From Plecoglossus altivelis (Eukaryota > Chordata > Actinopteri > Osmeriformes > Plecoglossidae): DNA of 64,000 nucleotides. Positions within the stretch are counted from its first letter, which is position 1; every line of letters begins with the position of its first letter. Shown here in pieces: positions 56,201 through 63,600 of this stretch. The notes beneath the pieces were generated by a model. The model did not search any database, was not told the DNA's origin, and saw nothing but the letters and a program-made list of their open reading frames with translations. Location: positions 14,075,918 through 14,139,917 of the forward strand of contig BROE01000020.1 of assembly GCA_036571765.1 (NCBI GenBank). The letters run 5' to 3'. Position numbers and translations under genes: made by a program.

Positions 56201-58485
56201 GTCCTAACACATAATGGATAAAAGAAAAAAAACTGCAATAATGAACCATATTCAAGAAAGAAGTGAATGCCATTAGGTCATACTGCGCATTCCAGCATCA
56301 TCACATTCTCCCTAAGATGAACAAAAAGTTGTTACCAAATGAACGTTACGTAAAACTTTTTTTTCCATCTCTGTGAAAAGAACCGGCAGTCTTTAATTGT
56401 CCTATTGTGGTTGTCTTAATAGGGTCACAGCACTGCACTTCCAGGAGCAGCAGCCTATCTTGGACACTGGGCTGCCTATGCCTGTCTCCCAGTGATAGCC
56501 CAGTCACTGCTGTTTGGGTGCCAAAGCTCCTAATAACAGATTATCATGCTGCCGCTCCACAAGCTGCACAGAGGGCTTTCAAGTCCTTTCATTACAGAAC
56601 TGCTTTCATCATATTTCTGTGACTAATCTATAACAAGTCAAGAGCTATAGGCTGGAAGACAAAAAAAGTGGTCAATAATTATGAGGAATTGTGGCAAATG
56701 AGATGGATTTTTTATGGGGTTGCAACAGCAGGGGTTTATACAAACAGTGTGCTGTCTGCAGTCAACGTTCAGTCATAGAAGCGGAATACCCTCCAGCCTC
56801 TATATCAAACATTTGATTGGACAATATACTGGTTTCACCAGCACAATCTTCCAATTCCTGCAATGTATCTCCACTAATTATGTGTAATTTCTTAAGGCAT
56901 ATTATGTATTTTATGATAATGTGTATTCTGAAGTTTAGGATAGGCCTACAGTTACATTGGTTTGACAAAGAGTTACTTGACCAACCGTCTTCAGTACTCT
57001 CATAAAATAAGTTCCAGGCTTGTGAATTGAAATGATCAAATGCAATCTCCGTCACGGAATTAAAAAACTTAACTGGTCTAACAATGTCTTTGACAAATAG
57101 GATTGTATTAAAACGGAAATACTTGACGACCTTGACACTTATTTAGAATTCAGAATACAGCTAGTTTTAATAGGTTGTGTGGACCACACCTGATTCGCAA
57201 TGATTTGCTATGGAGCTGAAGCTATTAAAGTGGGCCTGATGCAATTGAGGTTTATGTTAGAGGACAGCGGGCATGGCAGGTGTCGGCTGTTGCAGCAAGT
57301 AAGAATTGTAGTCCGCAAAATACAGTACGTTGAAAGATTGCGTCGCCTTTGATTAAACATAAGGCATTATGAAAAAGGAATTAACTCAATTTAACCAGCA
57401 TCATTAACTTAAATGTAATGTAACGATTGTAGGCCTTCATATATGGCAATAAAATGAGTTGATTGGACACCGCAGATTAGATGAGTAGAGTTGTGGTGTG
57501 TTGGCTGTAGCCTATACAAACACCATATCAACTACAACTCCAGACATGGTGCTCAGACGTCTGCTTCCAGTATAAAAGTCACCTTGAGAAAACGAATCGA
57601 CGGGGCAAGTGATGGCGCAAATGAGCCTGAATTGCGTGCATCCGCTAAGATTAGACGCACACGGTTCCTACAGTCCACTGAACATGAACAAGTCACATGA
57701 CCACGTAGGGTCTCAAACGGCGATTGCATTACAGTTTTGGATGATGTCCATCGAGCCTTTCAGATTAGATGTATTTTGGCCTATCTGTCCCATAACCAAA
57801 CTGTCCTGTCAGACTAGTTCAAGTGATGGTTCTTTAAGCTTATACAATTATGCAATGTTGCCAGTTTGACAGACCCCTGCAGTGGTCCCCTCAATAGGCT
57901 ACAGATCTTGCCTCGTGTTTGAGTGGTCGATTTCATTCCAAATTGCTTTTCTATTCTGTACCTTAATCCAACGAATGACCCAACTTGCATTTTCGAAAGT
58001 TCTCATTCTAATTACTATGACTGAGGCATTGGGTAAATGTTCATGATATGGGACATGATGCTATTTAGGTCCTCTGTGAATGCAGCTCACTGATTTAAAA
58101 AAAAATCGTTTGGCATGTGGTGATTCCTGTCATTCCACGGTGGCCTTACCTTCTGTTGTCGCCGTGCCATGTCAGTGGGCTGTTTTGCATTGAATGGATA
58201 GGCGACGCACCGCATTACAAAGACATAAAGCTGCAGCTTCTTTTTACGCTCCTCTTCCTCCCTTTGCAAATTCTCCACCTCCTGTTTTTCCTGCTCACTG
58301 GCAGCGGACGGACTCGGACTCGTCGGTCGGGCGCTGCTGCGACTGCTGCTCGGCGCCAGTCCGCCAGAGCTCTCGCTGGTCCTGCTTGGAGATATGCGGG
58401 ATCCGGCCTGGGGTGCCATCACCTCCTTGCTTTCCTCCTCCACTATCCCATCCGACTCCTCCTCGCTGGACGATGGATCCAACAT
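8159..58485 (-). CDS. cadps: calcium-dependent secretion activator 1 (CAPS1), complete coding region
   Basis: This cytosolic and peripheral membrane protein primes dense-core and synaptic vesicles for Ca2+-triggered exocytosis by acting on SNAREs and PI(4,5)P2. I joined 27 constitutive exons (1255 aa plus stop, all phases consistent). Domain order is: residues 1-112 with an acidic start ([13 protein letters not shown]), a Ser-rich stretch and [11 protein letters not shown]; 113-288 conserved N-terminal region; about 350-480 C2-like domain; about 490-600 PH domain ([16 protein letters not shown]); about 720-1165 MUN/MHD region; acidic C terminus [10 protein letters not shown]. The N and C termini and the whole sequence fit CADPS rather than CADPS2. 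Three in-frame cassette exons would raise the length to 1371 aa; human CADPS is about 1353 aa. The gene covers about 50 kb here. The a/b paralogue is unresolved. Confidence 0.95.
8481..8585 (-). CDS. cadps: cadps exon 26
   Basis: The 35 codons begin [18 protein letters not shown] and end LKILIRIVK. Flanks are tgttgcag and gtaatg. The match to CADPS (QWYNSSMNVICTWLTDRM) is clear. Confidence 0.95.
8848..8990. repeat. minisatellite of cacatactgt(ctttac/actcac) units
   Basis: About three to four copies of a roughly 38-bp unit (cacatactgtctttacat plus a cacatactgtactcaca half) lie in the intron between exons 25 and 26. They give rise to meaningless [12 protein letters not shown] frames on the - strand. 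Confidence 0.75.
10009..10050. repeat. (GGTGGGTG)n simple repeat
   Basis: A run of ggtg/gggtg units in the intron between exons 25 and 26. Confidence 0.8.
10535..10710 (+). repeat. G-rich minisatellite (gaggggtgggggtgagggacag units)
   Basis: Irregular tandem units with closely spaced runs of three or more G on the + strand. The + strand has potential to form G-quadruplexes. It is the template strand of cadps, so the pre-mRNA carries the C-rich complement. Confidence 0.75.
11631..11738 (-). CDS. cadps: cadps exon 25
   Basis: The 36 codons run from [20 protein letters not shown] to YIERLFD. Flanks are cttgcag and gtaagt. Confidence 0.96.
12032..12064 (-). CDS. cadps: cadps exon 24 (33-nt mini-exon)
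   Basis: The 11 codons [11 protein letters not shown] join exon 23 (FSSFLSFT) to exon 25 (KPGMD) exactly as in CADPS. Flanks are ttgcag and gtaagt. Confidence 0.94.
12158..12241 (-). CDS. cadps: cadps exon 23
   Basis: The 28 codons run from [20 protein letters not shown] to FSSFLSFT. Flanks are ttttcag and gtaagt. Confidence 0.95.
12352..12426 (-). CDS. cadps: cadps exon 22
   Basis: The 25 codons run from [18 protein letters not shown] to ISLLVAK. The acceptor is tttcag and the donor gtactt. Confidence 0.93.
12614..12761 (-). CDS. cadps: cadps exon 21
   Basis: It completes a split Arg codon and encodes [19 protein letters not shown] through [10 protein letters not shown]. The acceptor is gttgcag and the donor gtaccg. 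Confidence 0.94.
12890..13045 (-). CDS. cadps: cadps exon 20
   Basis: It encodes [19 protein letters not shown] through MIENCVK plus two bases of Arg. The acceptor is gacag. The donor lies directly on a GTGTGTGTGT run. Confidence 0.93.
13046..14383 (-). other. cadps: cadps intron sequence between exon 20 and the 54-codon cassette
   Basis: This 1.3-kb stretch has a purine-rich patch near 13681-13745. I see no coding segment in it. Confidence 0.6.
14384..14545 (-). CDS. cadps: cadps cassette exon 19b (54 codons)
   Basis: This in-frame 162-nt exon encodes [28 protein letters not shown] and a [10 protein letters not shown] end. It matches the Pro/Val/Asn-rich insertion known in vertebrate CADPS and CADPS2 isoforms between EPV and NGSGTSED. 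Flanks are ctacag and gtgtgt. The phase (2 in, 2 out) allows clean inclusion or skipping: exon 19 joins exon 20 as EPVNNGSG when it is skipped. Confidence 0.88.
15079..15108. repeat. (AAT)n microsatellite
   Basis: An uninterrupted run of about ten AAT units in a cadps intron. Confidence 0.95.
15335..15476 (-). CDS. cadps: cadps exon 19
   Basis: It encodes (Y)[20 protein letters not shown] through [12 protein letters not shown] plus two bases. The donor is gtacgg. The acceptor (gtccag) sits at the end of an exceptionally long CT tract. Confidence 0.94.
15491..15714. repeat. (GA)n microsatellite forming the exon 19 polypyrimidine tract
   Basis: About 225 bp of almost pure GA/GGGA on the + strand equals (TC)n on the cadps strand. 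It ends 13 nt from the exon 19 acceptor and makes up most of a 323-bp intron. The long RERERE frames on the + strand are translations of this repeat. Confidence 0.97.
15800..15956 (-). CDS. cadps: cadps exon 18
   Basis: It encodes [20 protein letters not shown] through [14 protein letters not shown] plus one base of Tyr. The acceptor is ccttag and the donor gtacgt. Confidence 0.95.
15957..18518 (-). other. cadps: cadps intron 17
   Basis: This 2.6-kb intron has a poly-G run at 17329-17339. Its open frames (for example 17004-17501 on +) show no recognisable protein. Confidence 0.75.
18519..18625 (-). CDS. cadps: cadps exon 17
   Basis: It encodes (E)[20 protein letters not shown] through [10 protein letters not shown]. 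The acceptor is cttcag and the donor gtaagt. Compared with the human protein I remember, a short NQKDAE segment before NVGRL is absent. Confidence 0.93.
18626..21541 (-). other. cadps: cadps intron between the 23-codon cassette and exon 17
   Basis: This 2.9-kb intron contains the 17/23-bp minisatellite at 20225-20612. No coding segment is recognisable. Confidence 0.75.
20225..20612. repeat. 17/23-bp minisatellite (tctgggtctggatgtgg)
   Basis: About twenty tandem units are based on tctgggtctggatgtgg. Some carry an extra gggtct hexamer, giving 23-bp units. The array is free of stops in several frames, so it yields long artificial frames on both strands (WMWSGSGC repeats on +, [10 protein letters not shown] repeats on -). 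Confidence 0.95.
21542..21610 (-). CDS. cadps: cadps cassette exon 16b (23 codons)
   Basis: A 69-nt, phase 1 to phase 1 exon encodes [20 protein letters not shown] followed by LTI. It matches an alternative insertion known in vertebrate CADPS between YAKIE and the NVGRL segment. The acceptor is tcctgtag with a good pyrimidine tract and the donor is gtgagt. Inclusion gives KIEGKKRE...LTIQNVGR and skipping gives KIEENVGR; both stay in frame. Confidence 0.88.
21611..23074 (-). other. cadps: cadps intron between exon 16 and its 23-codon cassette
   Basis: This 1.5-kb intron has no recognisable coding or repeat feature beyond purine-rich patches near 22150-22260. Confidence 0.65.
23075..23198 (-). 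CDS. cadps: cadps exon 16
   Basis: It encodes [20 protein letters not shown] through [11 protein letters not shown] plus one base. The acceptor is tggcag and the donor gtaact. Confidence 0.95.
23307..23370 (-). CDS. cadps: cadps exon 15
   Basis: It encodes [20 protein letters not shown] and R after completing a split Arg codon. The acceptor is cctccag. The donor is gttcgt, which is unusually weak. Confidence 0.93.
23721..23822 (-). CDS. cadps: cadps exon 14
   Basis: It encodes [20 protein letters not shown] through LENQITHF plus two bases. The acceptor is cctcag and the donor gtgaac. Confidence 0.95.
24016..24132 (-). CDS. cadps: putative cassette exon 13b of cadps (39 codons, basic/Ser-rich)
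   Basis: An open 117-nt segment lies between exons 13 and 14, with acceptor ggccccag and donor gtaagc. Phase 2 in and phase 2 out match both neighbours exactly, giving HGNR then [28 protein letters not shown] and VTQQSQVR before PDG. I do not recall this insert from mammalian CADPS. The upstream pyrimidine tract is weak. An alternative in-frame acceptor (ctgactag) would start the insert at SKMKFRKK. A second GTAAG lies 5 nt further upstream at the donor. It could be a lineage-specific cassette or a chance open frame. Confidence 0.45.
24567..24754 (-). CDS. cadps: cadps exon 13
   Basis: It encodes [19 protein letters not shown], the Cys/His-rich segment [10 protein letters not shown] and [11 protein letters not shown] plus two bases of Arg. 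The acceptor is gtgcag and the donor gtgcga. Confidence 0.95.
24893..25029 (-). CDS. cadps: cadps exon 12
   Basis: It encodes (Y)[18 protein letters not shown] through [12 protein letters not shown]. The acceptor is ggatag and the donor gtgagc. Confidence 0.94.
28242..28285. repeat. (GA)n microsatellite
   Basis: An uninterrupted GA run on the + strand within cadps intron 11. Confidence 0.95.
29860..29928 (+). promoter_or_regulatory. candidate antisense core promoter with a short first exon
   Basis: On the + strand, TATAAAAGG (29860-29868) follows a GC/GA-rich stretch. About 30 nt downstream is catttccactg, a plausible initiator. A consensus splice donor (ttgag|gtaagg) follows at 29928/29929, which would define a first exon of about 40 nt. 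No downstream coding exon on this strand is recognisable, so any transcript may be non-coding. Confidence 0.3.
30230..30297. repeat. (GT)n microsatellite
   Basis: A GT run with a few TATG interruptions in cadps intron 11, about 120 nt from the exon 11 donor. Confidence 0.95.
30418..30630 (-). CDS. cadps: cadps exon 11: end of PH domain
   Basis: It encodes (G)[19 protein letters not shown], the PH-domain C-terminal helix region [18 protein letters not shown], and a linker ending PISQF plus one base. The acceptor is cttcag and the donor gtaagt. Confidence 0.96.
30675..30742. repeat. (GTGT)n/gcatg(c)gtgtg low-complexity repeat
   Basis: Alternating GT with gcatg interruptions nearly fills the 121-bp intron between exons 10 and 11. 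Confidence 0.85.
30752..30860 (-). CDS. cadps: cadps exon 10: PH domain
   Basis: It encodes [20 protein letters not shown] through [11 protein letters not shown] plus one base. The acceptor is ttgcag and the donor gtgcga. Confidence 0.96.
30971..31037 (-). CDS. cadps: cadps exon 9: start of PH domain
   Basis: It encodes [20 protein letters not shown] and VQ. The basic cluster KRWKKR lies where PH domains contact phosphoinositides. The acceptor is tgacag and the donor gtaggt. Confidence 0.95.
31176..31188 (+). promoter_or_regulatory. CTCF-type motif in cadps intron 8
   Basis: CCACCAGGGGGAG on the + strand matches the CTCF core closely. It lies 140 bp from exon 9. Occupancy is inferred only. 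Confidence 0.4.
31312..31451 (-). CDS. cadps: cadps exon 8: end of C2 region
   Basis: It encodes [20 protein letters not shown] through [11 protein letters not shown] plus two bases of Gly. The acceptor is acacag and the donor gtaaga. Confidence 0.95.
31452..32956 (-). other. cadps: cadps intron 7
   Basis: This 1.5-kb intron has a GT/TATC-rich low-complexity patch at 31715-31790 and a short cagcaca repeat at 32240-32270. I see no coding segment. Confidence 0.7.
32957..33068 (-). CDS. cadps: cadps exon 7: C2 region
   Basis: It completes Thr and encodes [20 protein letters not shown] through [10 protein letters not shown]. The acceptor is tttcag and the donor gtaacc. Confidence 0.95.
33069..35146 (-). 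other. cadps: cadps intron 6
   Basis: This 2.1-kb intron has a (CACG)n patch at 33660-33692, G-rich sequence at 34125-34192 and a (GT)n run at 34613-34640. I see no coding segment. Confidence 0.7.
34613..34640. repeat. (GT)n microsatellite
   Basis: A pure GT run in cadps intron 6. Confidence 0.95.
35147..35268 (-). CDS. cadps: cadps exon 6: C2 region
   Basis: It encodes [20 protein letters not shown] through [10 protein letters not shown] plus two bases of Thr. The acceptor is tttcag and the donor gtaaga. Confidence 0.96.
35269..36206 (-). other. cadps: cadps intron 5
   Basis: A 0.9-kb intron carrying the retroposon-like tail near 35662-35702. I see nothing else in it. Confidence 0.65.
35662..35702 (+). 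mobile_element. retroposon 3' tail fragment (candidate)
   Basis: The sequence tggacaaaagcgtccattagatgaatcgaatgtaa resembles the ggataaaagcgtctgctaaatga... 3' tail widely found in teleost SINE/LINE families. Only the tail is recognisable and the element boundaries are not visible. Confidence 0.4.
36207..36440 (-). CDS. cadps: cadps exon 5
   Basis: It encodes [40 protein letters not shown] and [12 protein letters not shown]. It is the region that leads into the C2 domain. The acceptor is ttgcag and the donor gtacac. GG occupies the place of the ER I remember in mammals (IARERKF). Confidence 0.95.
36635..36715 (-). CDS. cadps: cadps exon 4
   Basis: The 27 codons are [20 protein letters not shown] followed by MADQIAR. 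The acceptor is taccag and the donor gtaagt. Confidence 0.95.
38006..38287 (+). mobile_element. piggyBac-like MITE with TTAA target duplication
   Basis: Direct TTAA repeats lie at 38006-38009 and 38284-38287. The 274-bp insert has imperfect terminal inverted repeats: CCCTTGTGTTTTCTT on the left, and CCCTCGTGCTCTCTT read inward from the right. It has no coding capacity. TTAA duplication with CCC-starting ends is typical of piggyBac-family non-autonomous elements. A diverged relative is at 60297-60655. Confidence 0.7.
39640..39690. repeat. (GA)n microsatellite
   Basis: A GA run with one GGGA interruption in cadps intron 4. Confidence 0.95.
45041..45373 (-). CDS. cadps: cadps exon 3 (largest internal exon)
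   Basis: The 111 codons include [59 protein letters not shown] and [18 protein letters not shown]. Base composition is GC-rich, unlike the flanking intron. The acceptor is tgacag and the donor gtaaga. Confidence 0.96.
45374..47708 (-). other. cadps: cadps intron 2 (2.3 kb)
   Basis: The intron contains a (GT)n run at 46479-46527 and, near exon 2, an AT-rich motif cluster at 47385-47475 discussed in the findings. I see no coding segment. Confidence 0.75.
46479..46527. repeat. (GT)n microsatellite
   Basis: A GT run with TATG/GCG interruptions in cadps intron 2. Confidence 0.93.
47709..47822 (-). CDS. cadps: cadps exon 2
   Basis: The 38 codons run from [19 protein letters not shown] to [10 protein letters not shown]. 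The acceptor is tccacag and the donor gtaacc. Confidence 0.95.
47823..58149 (-). other. cadps: cadps intron 1 (10.3 kb)
   Basis: This is the largest intron. It holds a long (GT)n array (50211-50420) and non-repetitive motif-rich stretches near 49130-49360 and 50655-50790 that could be regulatory. No nested gene is recognisable; all open frames are short and unlike known proteins. Confidence 0.75.
50211..50420. repeat. long compound (GT)n array with higher-order units
   Basis: About 210 bp of GT with recurring inserts (aag(g/c)ggcgagtgtttg and gtatgggttag), each occurring at least twice. This points to duplication of larger blocks inside the array. Confidence 0.95.
58150..58485 (-). CDS. cadps: cadps exon 1: start codon and N-terminal region
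   Basis: The 112 codons start with ATG at 58483-58485 in a good context (A at -3, gacaaaATG). They comprise the acidic [19 protein letters not shown], a Ser/Pro-rich variable segment, a charged REEEERKKK stretch and the conserved [16 protein letters not shown] and [11 protein letters not shown]. The donor is gtaagg. The Ser/Gly-rich part is shorter than in mammals. Confidence 0.96.
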
Positions 58486-58950
58486 TTTGTCCCTAAAGAG
58501 GATGAAGGTAACTGACTGAAATTGGTCGATGTGTTATGAATGCAGCCAAAATGTCCTTTCTAAAAATGTTGATTCTGAATAACTTGACCCTCGTTTCGAA
58601 ACGTTATCTTAATTCTGTACGGTTTTCAACGTGATGCAGAGAAGAGACTACGTCTGATGCTCTGAGAAATCCGTGATGCTGCGCGCAAAGACACAGTCCC
58701 CGCCTGCACTCGTCAATGCTTACGTGTTTTCTGTATTTTAACTCGCCAGTCACCGTCGTGGATGTGCAAGGAGGTAGAGGAGGGTAGAGGAGGGGGAGGG
58801 GTGCGGCTGTGTGAAAGCGGCTTCTTCAATGAAAAGCGCCAGCGATGGCCTCTTCCTGCCTTGCAGTCCGAGTGGAGTAACACAGGCGCAAGGAACTAGC
58901 CGTGGTCCTGAATCTGTTCACTGATGTCAAGGTCTCAATCGAGGGTTTTA
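58486..58950 (-). promoter_or_regulatory. cadps: cadps 5'UTR and promoter region (inferred)
   Basis: This sequence immediately upstream of the start codon contains CpG-containing stretches (gcgcgcaaag, gaaagcggc), a GC-box-like gcaggcgggg on the - strand near 58695 and a C/T-rich stretch at 58770-58800. No clear TATA box is visible. The transcription start cannot be placed from sequence alone. Confidence 0.4.
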
Positions 58951-59292
58951 ACCAACATACGTTTTGCGAGGACAGAATTGTTTTCAACCCATCAAAGAAT
59001 AATGTTTCTTTCGCATATACCCATCACATTTATAAATTCAAAATAAATATATACAGATAGTTGTACAACAATAAAATAATGTTTTTTCTTGTTAAAATGT
59101 TGTGGGAACGTTTACCTCCATCGTAGATAGGTCAACATTCCCAAAATAGCATCAGTTCTGCCTCAACGATCCAAAACATACCAGACTTGCACATCAGCAC
59201 TACACAACACTGAATCTGGATTAATTATGCAGTACATGTTCAATTAACTCATTTGTACATTTGTATGTGATAGCCGGTGGTGCGACTGGTGT

Positions 59293-59313
59293 GGGGGGGG
59301 GGGTTGGGGGGGG
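59293..59313 (+). repeat. poly-G run
   Basis: Eleven G, then TT, then eight G. A shorter G run starts the second copy of the adjacent 272-bp duplication at 59579-59587. Confidence 0.9.
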
Positions 59314-59322
59314 ACTTGAGCT

Positions 59323-59829
59323 CCCTCTAGTGCCCCCACTCTACCAAAAGAGCCCTCTTGGATGAACCTATGGTAGATTAAACATGATAAAGGCTCCTAT
59401 ACAGTGGCCCAGTTGACATGAAAACATGATGCAGTGCCCTCTAGGATGCCCTACCAGTGGAGAAAACATGTATCTATTTTGACTTAAACATAAAAACAAC
59501 ATGACTCTAACATATTATACTACGTGAAGCTTTTTTTTGCCTTTGCATGCCCAACATTTTCATACGTATGTTCATGTTGGGGGGGGGACTAGCACCCTCT
59601 AGTGCCCCCACTCTACCAAAAGAGCCCTCTTGGATGAACCTATGGTAGATTAAACATGATAAAGGCTCCTATACAGTGGCCCAGTTGACATGAAAACATG
59701 ATGCAGTGCCCTCTAGGATGCCCTACCAGTGGAGAAAACATGTATCTATTTTGACTTAAACATAAAAACAACATGACTCTAACATATTATACTACGTGAA
59801 GCTTTTTTTTGCCTTTGCATGCCCACATT
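59323..59829. repeat. 272-bp tandem duplication
   Basis: Copy 1 starts at 59323 and copy 2 at 59595 (offset 272). About 230 bp (59323-59553 against 59595-59825) look identical by eye, including the eight-T run and the gcagtgccctctaggatgcc segment. The ends diverge only in the last 20-30 bp. No coding capacity is visible. Confidence 0.93.
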
Positions 59830-60296
59830 TCATACATGTTCTATGTTGTGTTTCACATCCAAATTGTTGTTATGAACCATATGTTTATATGTCAAAGTTT
59901 CAGTGTGGTGCAAAAACATTTGTATGCTTTTGATGACGGCAGTGAGTCATGTCAGATCGATGTTTATGTATTTGTTAATTTATGAATACAAAAACAGACT
60001 CTCCAAATTCTGAGCTGCTCTTGATACAAACCTTTTGCCTTAGGGCACAAACCCTTAGGGCCAATAATGAGTGGTGCTAGATAAGTTGTCCACTGGCAGC
60101 AGTGGATCACTCTCAGGACCTCTATCCCATCACATCAGATGGACAAACAGGATTTGTCATTAGCAAGAAGTGACTACTGCAGGTTATTATGGCGTCCATG
60201 TAAATGCACGTAGGGTTTCAATGCACTTGTTTTTCTCACCCCAAAAGAAGATAAATGGAGTATCAGTCATTAGATTAACCTAGTTGTTGACTATCA

Positions 60297-60655
60297 TTGA
60301 CTCTTGTGTTGTTCTAGGGGTTCAAAAATGACCCGCCACAATGTTTTTCAGCAAAAATAAATGCTAAACTTGAAGATGGATGACTTTTGCTAAAGTGACC
60401 CCAATATTAAAAGGGAAACATTTCCTTGGTTCATATTTCCATGAATGCTGTATACCACAAGGGTACCAAGATAGGCTTTGGATCATTTTTGACCTGGCAG
60501 TTGTAAAACCATTATACAAACCCCAAAATAACTGAGAGACACACAAACACACACGGACATGCAATAAGACATTTAGATCAAACGTGCTACTGATTAAACT
60601 CAAAGACCAAATTAAATCTTTCTGTCTTATGTGCAGCATCTTCCGCCATGATCCT
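60297..60655 (+). mobile_element. diverged relative of the intron-4 MITE
   Basis: The left end (TTGACTCTTGTGTTGTTCT) resembles the TTAACCCTTGTG end at 38006. The segment acatttagat...ctgattaaactcaaag...aaatctttctg (60568-60645) parallels 38082-38160. The right terminus is not identifiable, so the copy is probably old or truncated. Confidence 0.5.
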
Positions 60656-63600
60656 ATACATGATTCAAGTTCACAGACTAAATTAAAACATTTTCAGACC
60701 AATTAAACCGAATTCCAGTCAAGATAAATGTCTTCAAAGCATTGTTTGCAAATGGGAAATGCAGTCAGAGGCTTTGAAGGTCCTGCAAATGACAGCAGCC
60801 CCAGTAGTCTTTGCTTTTACCATGACTGCGCATTCCAGTGCCCAACAGGGTTATGGTCTCAGCTCTCAGATCTACAGGTCATAGATTTGATTTTCAAATG
60901 TCTAGAAGGAGCAAGTGAACAATGATTCAGAAGAGGAGGTATCTGAAGAAAAATATGGGTAATAATACAGAGCATGAAGCAATAATACACCTCTATTTTG
61001 GTAAAGAAAACAGATATGACAGAACAGATATGACAGGTCTGCTGTAATAAAAATGAATGGTTGTCCACTGTTGAAATGCAATCTTTCTGCACTCAGAAGA
61101 GGTAAAACTGACATGTTTACCAAGATTGTGACATGTTAGTTCTTCTTCAGGGCTTCAAAATTCAATCAACCTGCTTTGTTTTAGTTTTGGATTGGTGAAG
61201 GGGGGTAAAAAGTTCACAGGTAGAACAAGGGGGATATAAAAAAGGTAAAGACTGCACAAGCGTTAATTAAATAATTTTAACTTGACATCTTTTTCATAAT
61301 TTAAGCTCTGCTTTAATGCAAATCATCTACTGGCAAAACAAGCACGTTTGCACAGTCTGAAATGTCAAAGACCATTACATAATTGGCCTAGAATCACTAC
61401 ACAATCGTCTATCATTTTCCACGTTTAGAATGTGGCATGTGCATAATCACTTCATAAAGTTATATAAAGCCTACTGCAAGAGCTCCGAATGTGGACACAG
61501 AGCCTAACCGAGAGGATCAGACAGAGACTTCATGGATAGAATGGCTGCTGGTTGTTTTATCTCAGTGGAGTTGTGTACCCTTCAGAGCCACTGCACCTCC
61601 ATCTCTGAAGACACATTCACTGGGGGAGTGTTACCAAGCCACAGGGGTTACAAGCACACTGAAGTCTCTGCACTTAGACTAAAAATAAGAAACCCCACTG
61701 GCCCTGACTTGAGTGCCAGATGCTGCGCAATACAAGGCAGCATATCAGCATACAATATACCTTTTGTTGCAGTCTGGTAGCGCTGCTTGTTAAATTGACC
61801 ATTGTAACATTAATTTAATGGCAAAGGTATCATGCCAGATAGATCTCGATTATTGGGCAAGAATAAGAAAAGAAAGTTGGCCTTTCAATCATAATTTTTC
61901 TCCTTGATAAATATCTGCTGTGTTGTCAAACCTGTCGTCACAATACCACAGTTGACCGAAAATATAGTTGATACACTTTGATGTATGTCAGTCCCAGAGA
62001 CAGCCTTTCTCTTTCTCTCTCTTTCTCACCCCATAGTCCCCCTCAGTCCCCCTCACCACACACCATCCAGTCCAGGCTCCTCCCTCTCTTCCTCCCCCCT
62101 GCTGCTGCTCAGCCTAGCCAAGGCTCTGTACCCGTGATGCTGCAGGCTCAGCATGTGCCGGATGGGCAGGCATGATTTCATAGCTGTGTAGATGACACTG
62201 AATCTGACAGACAAACCCATGAGACTACATCAGATGTTCTTCATGCATCTCCCCATATAACTTCCTGCAGGTAGAAACCTTTCAAGTCCACAATGTCCAT
62301 TTTTTATCCTTTGGAGTTTCTATGAGACTGGATATAAGCTTCTTCTCCTGTTCAAATTTGAAACTTAAAGTTTGACATGTCAGTGATACTTTGATAAAGT
62401 GATGTTACTTGCATGAAGACATAACTTTACCACAGTGATTGGCATCTTTCCAGGGATATCATGGAGATCATGTATTGGGATACACACTTCATAATGTTCC
62501 TCCGAAAGATTACTTATACAGTTAACTTAACATTGATTTGACTGTAGTTTTTTTCAGTTGGTGCTAAATGCCCCTCCCTATCCTTCCAATGTAATAGGTT
62601 AACTACCACCTCTACTGCGGTTCACTGCCTGTACCCCACTGGGAGGTCTAGCACTGACATCCTTAGCAGAACAACTCTCAGCATTTTAACCATTAATTAT
62701 TTAATTCTGTTCTCTTCTCTGGTCTTGCAGCTTCAACCTAAGTGTGCATACTTAAATGTTGATGAACTTAAAAGTAAAAGCTACATAGACTATCTTGCAC
62801 ATGGTGTTGTATTTAACAGCCCATGTTGGATACATTTGATAAGCAATTATGATAGCACAATCTTATTCTGGCCTAATACATGGAGAACATATTGAATAGA
62901 TGTAGTCATACAATTCATTTATGGGTTAGCAGTTGATCGTGATTTATTTTGATGTGTTCATATCAAATGTCATGAAGTTGTTTTAATGTCCCATTAACAT
63001 GTACTAATAGTTTCTTAACTGCATGTGATGGTTTATAGACTAAACATTTTATAAAGACTAAAATTGCATTCTACAACAATTGCACGTCTTTGCATTTCTA
63101 CTATCTACCTGTTGTATCCTTATAGGAACTGAGGTTTGGGGATGGGGAAACCTGATGTGAAATTCACGTGGTTCCTCCTCTCCTCTAAAGCCGCTCCCTA
63201 GAGTGCTGTTAAGGGCACGATGTCATCTTGACATAATGTCCTCTCTTGGAAGCAGCAGATGTAAGATAAAGGCAAGCCCAACTCTCCCTGCATGAAAACA
63301 TGGACACACTCGCCACAGTTTCCTCTGATGCGTTCTCTCAATACTTTAGGTTTGCATTTCTTATGTTGCTGTAAGGCTTACAGGAAGCCTTGCTATTAAG
63401 ACTTTCATAGTGCTTCATTTTCATTTCTTTTAATTGCCTTCCATTTCTACATGCAGTTAATTGAGTCATTTTTTAAACCCGTGCTTTACTGGTAATCAAT
63501 CACTGGAACAACCCTAATTTACATATTCATGCCCTATGATTCAGAACGAGCGGGAGGGGAATTAAATGTTTTATTCTCACACTGCTTCAGATGCTCATCA

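Noticed and set aside
8159..58485. Assignment of the - strand gene to cadps2
   Set aside because: The acidic C terminus [10 protein letters not shown], the [26 protein letters not shown] region and the overall sequence follow CADPS. CADPS2 differs at these places as I remember it.
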